Positions 1 to 5,262 of a DNA stretch of 6,228 nt are shown here, piece by piece. Under the pieces are notes generated by a model. It had not been told where the DNA came from, made no database searches, and saw only the letters and a list, made by a program, of their open reading frames with translations. The position numbers and the translations under genes were made by a program. The DNA is taken from positions 1 to 6,228 of the forward strand of contig JACZIY010000619.1 of NCBI GenBank assembly GCA_014860845.1, read 5' to 3'. This DNA comes from Anaerolineaceae bacterium. GTDB lineage: Bacteria > Chloroflexota > Anaerolineae > Anaerolineales > Anaerolineaceae. Within the stretch, counting starts at the first letter, position 1, and every line of letters begins with the position of its first letter.

Positions 1-608
1 ACAATGCCTTTCACCAATTTACTACCCAAAACCGCCCCCATGCCACCTCTGCCAGCTGCGCGACTATGCGTGCGACCGCCTTGAAGCACCGCTGAAAACA
101 AGACCAGATTCTCGCCAGCCGGTCCAATCACAGCTGCCCTTGCTTTTGGATGTGTTTCATGGATCAATTGATCATACGTGTCGAATGTATCCATGCCCCA
201 CAGGTGTTTGGCAGGACGAATTTCCACTTCTCCATCATGAACAAACAGATATACCGGTTGATCTGCCTTCCCCGTGATAACCAGCCCATCAATGCCTGCT
301 TTTCTCAATTCCGCACCAAAATGACCACCCAGATTGGATTCATTCCAAATCCCGGTAAGGGGACTCCTGCCACAAAAACTAACCCGGCAGGCAGTAGGTA
401 AAATCGATCCGGTTGTTAATCCATTAAAAATATACAGCGAATTTTCCGCTTCCAATGCTCCAATCGCTGGATCCATTTCTCTGGCATAAAGCATGGCTGC
501 ATATCCACTACCAAGAAAATAACGACGCGCATCTTCTTCGCGAATGTATTCTGTTTTCACTTCTCTCGTTGTGAGATTAACACGCAGATATTTGCCTGAA
601 ATTACCAT
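1..608 (-). CDS. Aldehyde:ferredoxin oxidoreductase family protein, N-terminal part (3' end beyond window)
   Basis: Enzymes of this family oxidise aldehydes to carboxylates in the cytoplasm, passing electrons to ferredoxin through a tungsten (or molybdenum) bis-pterin cofactor and a 4Fe-4S cluster. From the ATG at 608 the frame stays open for 202 codons and leaves the window at its left edge; family members are about 600 residues, so only the N-terminal domain is seen. Hallmarks are GKYLRVNLTT (5-14), TACRVSFCGRSPLTG (72-86), SNLGGHFGAELRKAGIDG (91-108), the VIGPAGENLV stretch (160-169) and AAGRGGMGAVLGSK (184-197). R75, N92 and G94 fall where the Pyrococcus furiosus enzyme has pterin-contacting R76, N93 and G95 (from memory). 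The cluster cysteines would lie downstream, outside the window. The start is supported by GGAAAGG a few bases upstream and by the typical M-x-x-x-GKxLRVNL opening. It is the last visible gene of the block, 61 bases after the GH31 gene. Family is near certain; the aldehyde is unknown. Confidence 0.93.
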   Translation of the reverse strand, partial: MVISGKYLRVNLTTREVKTEYIREEDARRYFLGSGYAAMLYAREMDPAIGALEAENSLYIFNGLTTGSILPTACRVSFCGRSPLTGIWNESNLGGHFGAELRKAGIDGLVITGKADQPVYLFVHDGEVEIRPAKHLWGMDTFDTYDQLIHETHPKARAAVIGPAGENLVLFSAVLQGGRTHSRAAGRGGMGAVLGSKLVKGI

Positions 609-669
609 GATTATCCTTTCCAACTACTCAGATCACTATTCTTTTCTTAGAACGAACCCTGCTGCAATT
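609..669. other. Short intergenic gap before the aldehyde oxidoreductase
   Basis: This 61-base gap separates the GH31 stop codon from the oxidoreductase ATG. It holds a Shine-Dalgarno sequence, AAAGGA on the minus strand at 614-619, five bases before the ATG. I see no GC-rich hairpin followed by a T run and no clear -35/-10 pair, so co-transcription with the upstream genes is the simplest reading. Confidence 0.5.
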
Positions 670-2871
670 TTATTCTGCTGGACTAAAAAGCTTAACTTTT
701 ACCTCTTGCGGAGTGGTAAATTTGTTTTTTCCGTCTTTTGTGTCCCATTCGAGAAAAGCTAAATTACGGCACAAATCCGGTTGAGGTTCACCAAATATCC
801 ACAATTCTTCTACCACTTCAATATCGTTTAATTGACCGGTATGTTGCACAACGGGTCCTAAAGGTAAACAGGTTCCTTCCCTGCCAAACACAGGAATTTC
901 ATTGAGGGGAACATCGGTAAAAGACACCTCTTGTCCACCTTGATATAATTGCCCACTCCAAAGATGATACCAATTACCTTTTGGAAGATAAACACTTACC
1001 TGATTGCCAGGTTGAATAATCGGTGCAACCAATAATGTTTCTCCTAGCATGTATTGTTCTTCAAATGACCAGGATGACCTTTCATTTGGAAAAGCCAGAG
1101 CCATTGATCGAACAACTGGTAATCCAGCTTGATTGGCTTCTCTCTCACAACCCTTAACGTACGGGATTAAACGATATCGAAAACGAATCCATTCTGTGAT
1201 AATTGCTTCAACATCTGAACCAAAAATCCAGGGTTCACGTTCACCGACTCCATGAAAACGAGTATGAGAACACATAACACCTGCCTGTGCCCATCGCACA
1301 AACAATTCAGGATCGGTGAGTGTCCCATACCAGCCTCCAATATCATGTGCAGAGTAAGCGCCGCCACTCATTCCCCAGGATTGCACCCCGCGAATACTGG
1401 CTGCAAGACCTTCCCAATCGGATTGGGGATCGCCGCCCCAGCCCATAGGATAGCGCTGGCTACCTGTCCAAGCTGATCGCCCCCAAACCATCGGCTTTCC
1501 ATTACCGTAAAGCCTGGTGGCTTCATAAACACATTGGTTATAAAGTAATGTGTAAACATTATGGAGGCGTTCTCCACTATCACCATTATGAGCAACAACC
1601 TCATCCGGGACAGACTCCCCAAAATCCGTTTTCATTAATGCAACACCTAATTCAAAAAGATCTTTATGTTGATCGCGATACCATTCATATGCCTTGGGGT
1701 TTGTAAAATCGATAATCCCACTGGGGGATAATTGAGGTAACAAGGTTTCATAAGGTGGTGGTGTCCAATAATGGATATATGGTGATCCATTTTTATTCTG
1801 TAATAAATATCCTAGACTGGCCAATTCACTGAATAATGGATTATATGTTGAAATATAAGGGTATTCCCATAAACATAAACGAACTTCAAGGTCAGCCAGT
1901 TGTTTCATAAAAGCTTTTGGATCGGGATATCGATCTGGATCCCAGGAAAAATCAAAGCGAGTTTCCAGTTTATGCCATGCTCTACCATCTAATAATATTA
2001 CATCTAACGGGATTTGTTTTTCACGCATTTTTCGTACTACGTCAAGCAATTCATCCGCTGTCTGGTAATAGGCTCTTGCCATCCAAAGGCCATAACTCCA
2101 CAAAGGTAATTCTGGTGACTTGCCGGTAAGATCGGCATATTTATTAAGAATCTCTTTTGGGGAATCTCCAACAAAAAAGAAGAAATCCAGATTTGAATCT
2201 TCCACTCGAAGAATGTAACTTCGGTGTGACCAGGGTGCGTAACCAATGGCATGTATTACTTTTCCAGGCGTGTGAACCAATAGCCCCCAACCTTCTGGAG
2301 ACCAGGCAAATGGATTATTTTTATAACATCGCTCTGAATTTATCCCTAATGAATCATAATTCCAACTGGTTATTAATTCACCACGATGATTGAGTTTTCC
2401 AAATTTTTCCCCAAGTCCAAAAACTGCTTCGCCACTCTTCAAGGCCAAAGATATCTGCCAGGTATTATCCTCAGTATATGAGAAGGGATGGAAGCGAGAT
2501 TTTCCTTCCATTCCGAAATCAGTAATACTCTCAATAAGATTTTTATCTCCGTTTTTAATTTTTATCGAGAACGGGGAATAAACAATTTCGACAGATACAT
2601 CCCCTGATTGAATAATCAGAGATTTATTCGAATGAATCAGCTCACAGTCCACATCATTTTTACTACCAACCAGCAATCCATAATCGAAAACTTCTTTTAC
2701 CTGAAAATTAAACCGAATAACACCAGGAGCAAAAAAATACACATCCATTGGTCCACGTTCACTGAAGAAACGCATACCACCAGGTATTGGATGTTTGGGT
2801 TTTACAGATGTAATTCTTTGATACCCAATTTGTGCATGAATCGGTTCTTGATTAAAATATTCACCCTTCAT
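670..2871 (-). CDS. GH31 family alpha-glycosidase, YicI-like (alpha-xylosidase-type), cytoplasmic
   Basis: A 733-residue glycoside hydrolase family 31 enzyme, close to the length of E. coli alpha-xylosidase YicI (772). These are retaining enzymes that release an alpha-linked sugar from the non-reducing end. The order is an N-terminal beta-sandwich (about 1-245), a TIM barrel (about 250-580) and C-terminal beta domains. The nucleophile is D416 in LMKTDFGES, and the acid/base is D481 in the GRSA...PMGWGGD block (464-481). SAHDIGGW (507-514) and SHTRFHG (535-541) are further family blocks. No signal peptide or membrane segment is present, so it should act on imported oligosaccharides or glycosides. 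The -1 subsite differs from YicI: the YicI motif around C307/F308 reads LLDGRAWHK here (293-301), placing R297 near where C6 of a hexose would sit. The sulfoquinovosidase R-x-x-W pair of YihQ is not seen; the aligned residues are E303 and F306. The start is fixed by AGGAG at 2878-2882, six bases upstream. GH31 is certain; the released sugar (xylose, glucose, sulfoquinovose or other) is not. Confidence 0.93.
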   Translation of the reverse strand: MKGEYFNQEPIHAQIGYQRITSVKPKHPIPGGMRFFSERGPMDVYFFAPGVIRFNFQVKEVFDYGLLVGSKNDVDCELIHSNKSLIIQSGDVSVEIVYSPFSIKIKNGDKNLIESITDFGMEGKSRFHPFSYTEDNTWQISLALKSGEAVFGLGEKFGKLNHRGELITSWNYDSLGINSERCYKNNPFAWSPEGWGLLVHTPGKVIHAIGYAPWSHRSYILRVEDSNLDFFFFVGDSPKEILNKYADLTGKSPELPLWSYGLWMARAYYQTADELLDVVRKMREKQIPLDVILLDGRAWHKLETRFDFSWDPDRYPDPKAFMKQLADLEVRLCLWEYPYISTYNPLFSELASLGYLLQNKNGSPYIHYWTPPPYETLLPQLSPSGIIDFTNPKAYEWYRDQHKDLFELGVALMKTDFGESVPDEVVAHNGDSGERLHNVYTLLYNQCVYEATRLYGNGKPMVWGRSAWTGSQRYPMGWGGDPQSDWEGLAASIRGVQSWGMSGGAYSAHDIGGWYGTLTDPELFVRWAQAGVMCSHTRFHGVGEREPWIFGSDVEAIITEWIRFRYRLIPYVKGCEREANQAGLPVVRSMALAFPNERSSWSFEEQYMLGETLLVAPIIQPGNQVSVYLPKGNWYHLWSGQLYQGGQEVSFTDVPLNEIPVFGREGTCLPLGPVVQHTGQLNDIEVVEELWIFGEPQPDLCRNLAFLEWDTKDGKNKFTTPQEVKVKLFSPAE

Positions 2872-2949
2872 TTCTCACTCCTAGTTCAACTAAATTGTTG
2901 GCTAATCTATTTCGGTTATTAAAAGATGAAGAAAAATTTCCAGTTCGCT
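2872..2949. other. Intergenic gap between the RpiB-like and GH31 genes
   Basis: At 78 bases this is the longest gap in the block. It carries the AGGAG ribosome binding site of the GH31 gene (2878-2882). A small 11-base palindrome (2882-2892, TAGTTCAACTA on the plus strand) abuts that site, but its arms are too short and the loop too tight to call a regulatory hairpin. I find no convincing promoter or terminator. Confidence 0.4.
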
Positions 2950-3435
2950 TTATTTGAAATTTTTTTCTTCTAAAACCTTTACCTGGCGAAATGCATTTTC
3001 AAGAAAATCTCGTTTGAATTCCATTTTTTGTGTGAATTCCATGCCTAACCAGGCATCCACAATTTGGGTACCGAGAAAAGGAGCTGTGATCCAACCACCC
3101 ATTGTGATAACATTGGCATTATTCACAATTTTTGCTCTTTCGCCAGAAAAGATATCATCAACCACACAGGCATACACACCTTTATGTTTATTGGCCACAA
3201 TCGCCATACCTTGACCTGTACCACAAATTAATATTCCTTTTTCAACACGTTGACTTTGAACTGCCTCAGCAACTTTCGGAGCCTGTTCAAAATATGGTTT
3301 TGGGTTTTCAACGGAATCAATCCCAAAATCAATCAGATCAATATCTTCTCTTTGCTTCAGGTGTTCGACAATCGCCTGTTTTAAAGGAAAACCAGAAAGA
3401 TCAGATGCAATGGCGATTCTTAATTTTTCAGTCAT
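2950..3435 (-). CDS. RpiB/LacAB-family sugar isomerase with altered phosphate and ring-opening sites
   Basis: A 161-residue member of the RpiB/LacAB family, whose members interconvert aldose and ketose phosphates through an enediol. The fold-defining motifs are present: IAIASDLSGF (7-16), GILICGTGQGMAIVANK (67-83) with the catalytic Cys at C71 and T73, and NNANVITMGG (105-114) before VDAWLG (126-131). Hand alignment to E. coli RpiB shows marked changes. Phosphate-site H10 is L13, ring-opening H99 is V104, R110 is W115, phosphate-site R133 is M138 and the YPHYA segment reads YFEQA (48-52); R137 is kept as R142. The chemistry should therefore survive, but ribose 5-phosphate is an unlikely substrate. 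Loss of the ring-opening His suits a substrate that cannot cyclise, such as a C4-substituted erythrose. The same family includes SqwI, the 4-deoxy-4-sulfoerythrose isomerase of sulfo-TK sulfoglycolysis, and tetrose-phosphate isomerases of erythritol catabolism. The start is set by AAGGAG (3441-3446), five bases upstream; the gap to the transketolase gene is 11 bases. Family is secure; substrate is inferred. Confidence 0.92.
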   Translation of the reverse strand: MTEKLRIAIASDLSGFPLKQAIVEHLKQREDIDLIDFGIDSVENPKPYFEQAPKVAEAVQSQRVEKGILICGTGQGMAIVANKHKGVYACVVDDIFSGERAKIVNNANVITMGGWITAPFLGTQIVDAWLGMEFTQKMEFKRDFLENAFRQVKVLEEKNFK

Positions 3436-3446
3436 AATTTCTCCTT

Positions 3447-4406
3447 TTAGATTTTTACCGCAATCTTTTTCTTTTCGAGTACTTTTTCAGCATGGTCTAC
3501 AATGACGGTTGCTGTTAATCCAAACCTCTCTTTGAGATAATCGAGAGTACCTACCTCCCCGAAGAGATCTTTCACCCCAACGCGCAGCATGGGTGTTGGA
3601 ATTTCCTCCACAAGAACTTCAGCAACAGCAGAACCAAGCCCATTTACAATTTGATGATTTTCGCAGGTAACAATCGCGCCACAAGTCTCTGCAAGCTGAA
3701 TGACCAGGTTGCGATCAATTGGTTTAATGGTATGCATGTCAACAACCGTAGCAGAAATCCCTCTTTCTGCCAGTAATGTAGCAGCTTTCAAGGCTTCACC
3801 TACCATAACAACCCCCGTGGCTATCAGCGCTACATCCTGACCCTGGCGTAAAATTTTTCCTTTTCCCAATTCAAATTCATCTGTTTCATCGTATAAAACA
3901 TCAGCAAAACTTCGATGTAATCGCATATAGGTACATCCATAGTACTCAACACAGGCATGCATAAGTTTTTTTAATGAGATGGGGTCACTGGGTTCAAATA
4001 TGACTAATTTTGGGATGGTCCGCATAATTCCCATATCTTCAAAAGCCATATGGGTGCCGCCATTCAGGGCGGCTGTGACTCCCGGGTCGCTACCGACCAG
4101 TTTTACATTGAGTCTGGCATAATTGGCTGAAATGAAAAATTGGTCAAATGTTCTTCGGGCTGCAAAACATGCAAATGTATTGGCAAAAGGCAGTTTGCCA
4201 GCAGAAGAAAGTCCAGCGGAGATACTGACCATGTTGGCTTCGGCAACACCCACATTAAAGGTTCGATGAGGGAATTCATCTTTAAAGTTTTTAGAGCCAG
4301 TTGCCCGCATGAGATCAGCTTCTAACAGAACAATCCGTTCATCCAGCTGTCCTAATTTAAGCAGAGTTTCTGTGTATACTGCACGCATTTCTAATGGTTT
4401 ACTCAT
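3447..4406 (-). CDS. Transketolase, C-terminal subunit (split transketolase), divergent acceptor site
   Basis: A 319-residue protein carrying the pyrimidine-binding and C-terminal domains of a two-subunit transketolase, the thiamine diphosphate enzyme that moves a two-carbon ketol unit from a ketose to an aldose. The Pyr domain spans about 5-170, with NVGVAEANMV (51-60) supplying the cofactor-activating Glu (E56, yeast E418). The C-terminal domain spans about 185-315. Compared with yeast transketolase, R8 and R165 match R359 and R528 of the phosphate site. However, S386 is A35, H469 is D107 and D477, which contacts the acceptor 2-hydroxyl, is N115; H481 is kept as H119. The usual VGEDG loop reads AALNG (112-116). 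A specialised substrate is likely. I chose the ATG at 4406, giving MSKPLEMR, because AAGGAG lies five bases before it; the in-frame ATG at 4421 has no such site and precedes that Shine-Dalgarno sequence. It pairs with the N-terminal subunit gene 17 bases upstream. Confidence 0.93.
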   Translation of the reverse strand: MSKPLEMRAVYTETLLKLGQLDERIVLLEADLMRATGSKNFKDEFPHRTFNVGVAEANMVSISAGLSSAGKLPFANTFACFAARRTFDQFFISANYARLNVKLVGSDPGVTAALNGGTHMAFEDMGIMRTIPKLVIFEPSDPISLKKLMHACVEYYGCTYMRLHRSFADVLYDETDEFELGKGKILRQGQDVALIATGVVMVGEALKAATLLAERGISATVVDMHTIKPIDRNLVIQLAETCGAIVTCENHQIVNGLGSAVAEVLVEEIPTPMLRVGVKDLFGEVGTLDYLKERFGLTATVIVDHAEKVLEKKKIAVKI

Positions 4407-4411
4407 TTTTT

Positions 4412-4417
4412 CTCCTT
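4412..4417 (-). promoter_or_regulatory. Ribosome binding site that decides the start of the transketolase C-terminal subunit
   Basis: The minus strand reads AAGGAG here, followed by AAAAA and the ATG at 4406. The alternative in-frame ATG at 4421 lies upstream of this site and has only AT-rich sequence before it, so it would translate the Shine-Dalgarno sequence as codons. The downstream ATG is therefore the better start. Confidence 0.75.
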
Positions 4418-4423
4418 GCATGT

Positions 4424-5242
4424 TTATAATTTTGCAATGGCTGCAAGAGCAGTTTCATAATCCAGTTTCATATTATGGTTGGTGGATTGATTTTCGGCAA
4501 AATCTACACCCTTACCTTTTATCGTATCCATAACAATCATGGAAGGTCGCAAGGGCTCAAGTTTCGCCCTTTCAATGGCTAAATCAATCTGCGCCAGATC
4601 ATGACCATTGATTCTTTGAACAAACCAGCCAAAACTAACCCATTTGGCTGTCAGGTCTTCGATGTTCATGATTTCATGCATAAAACCATCAAGTTGTAAT
4701 TTGTTGTAGTCGGTAAAAGCGATAATATGATGTAGTTTGAACTGAGCCGCAGCCTGTGCTGCTTCCCAGACCTGACCTTCATTCGATTCCCCATCACCAA
4801 TGATGACAAAGATTTTGCTGGCAATCCCATCCAATCGATGACTGAGCGCAATACCAATAGCTGCAGACAACCCTTGCCCTAGTGAACCGGTCGTCATATC
4901 AATCCCTGGTGTCAGATTTCGATCACAGTGACTGGGTAAACGGGTGCCCCCCTGATTGAGTGTATGCAACCAATCCTTGGGAAAGTAGCCTTTATCAGCC
5001 AAAACACTATAAAGAGCCGGGCCAGCATGTCCTTTGGATAAAACCAGTTGATCGCGATCCACTTTGCGTGGATTTGAGGGGTCAATATCCATATGGCGGT
5101 AATACAACATGGTAAGCACTTCCACAACAGACATAGAACCGCCTAAATGCCCAATACCTAAGTAACCAATAGCATCAATCGTCAGGGCTCTGATTTCTTT
5201 TGCTTTCTCCGTCAATTCTGCAAGGGTTTTGTCGTCCATCAT
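4424..5242 (-). CDS. Transketolase, N-terminal subunit (thiamine diphosphate PP domain)
   Basis: A 272-residue protein equal to the pyrophosphate-binding half of transketolase; the other half is the next gene. Seen in order are GHLGGSMS (31-38) with H32 (yeast H30), LSKGHAGPALYS (68-79) with H72 (yeast H69), PSHCDRNLTPGIDMTTGSLGQG (103-124) with H105 (yeast H103), and the thiamine diphosphate/Mg motif beginning GDGESNEG (149-156) and ending at N180 in DYNKLQLDG. IKGKGVDFAEN (241-251) closes the domain. The catalytic and cofactor residues thus look intact. Two points differ from housekeeping transketolases: GHPGG is GHLGG, and the usual Trp-His after the KGKGV block is an Asn-His (255-256). 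The start at 5242 follows AGGAGGA (5251-5257) at eight bases; a second ATG at 5239 is spaced less well. It is 20 bases from the isomerase gene upstream. Split transketolases occur in archaea and in many bacterial sugar-catabolic operons, so the split alone does not name the substrate. Confidence 0.94.
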   Translation of the reverse strand: MMDDKTLAELTEKAKEIRALTIDAIGYLGIGHLGGSMSVVEVLTMLYYRHMDIDPSNPRKVDRDQLVLSKGHAGPALYSVLADKGYFPKDWLHTLNQGGTRLPSHCDRNLTPGIDMTTGSLGQGLSAAIGIALSHRLDGIASKIFVIIGDGESNEGQVWEAAQAAAQFKLHHIIAFTDYNKLQLDGFMHEIMNIEDLTAKWVSFGWFVQRINGHDLAQIDLAIERAKLEPLRPSMIVMDTIKGKGVDFAENQSTNHNMKLDYETALAAIAKL

Positions 5243-5262
5243 TCTATGAATCCTCCTGATTC

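Noticed and set aside
150..401. Plus-strand open frame of 83 codons
   Set aside because: The minus strand here encodes continuous aldehyde:ferredoxin oxidoreductase motifs through the whole interval, so this is a shadow.
670..2871. Calling the GH31 gene a sulfoquinovosidase outright
   Set aside because: The YihQ sulfonate-binding Arg and Trp positions align with Glu and Phe, and the overall sequence is closer to YicI.
2882..2892. 11-base palindrome next to the GH31 ribosome binding site as an operator or hairpin
   Set aside because: Arms of five bases around a single base are expected by chance in AT-rich intergenic DNA, and no second copy was seen.
2608..2922. Plus-strand open frame of 104 codons over the 3' part of this interval's minus-strand GH31 start region
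   Set aside because: It lies antisense to the well-supported GH31 N-terminus, has no ribosome binding site I can see and encodes a low-complexity, family-less sequence; it is a shadow frame.
2950..3435. Calling this gene ribose-5-phosphate isomerase B (rpiB)
   Set aside because: Several residues needed for binding and opening ribose 5-phosphate are replaced, so the housekeeping function is doubtful despite clear family membership.
3132..3437. Plus-strand open frame of 101 codons antisense to the RpiB-like gene
   Set aside because: It is fully antisense to a clear family member and the protein has no recognisable motif.
3447..5242. Apiose-type pathway with apulose-4-phosphate transketolase (also two subunits)
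   Set aside because: It is not excluded, but it needs a kinase to make a phosphorylated substrate, none is visible, and the phosphate-site losses argue against it.
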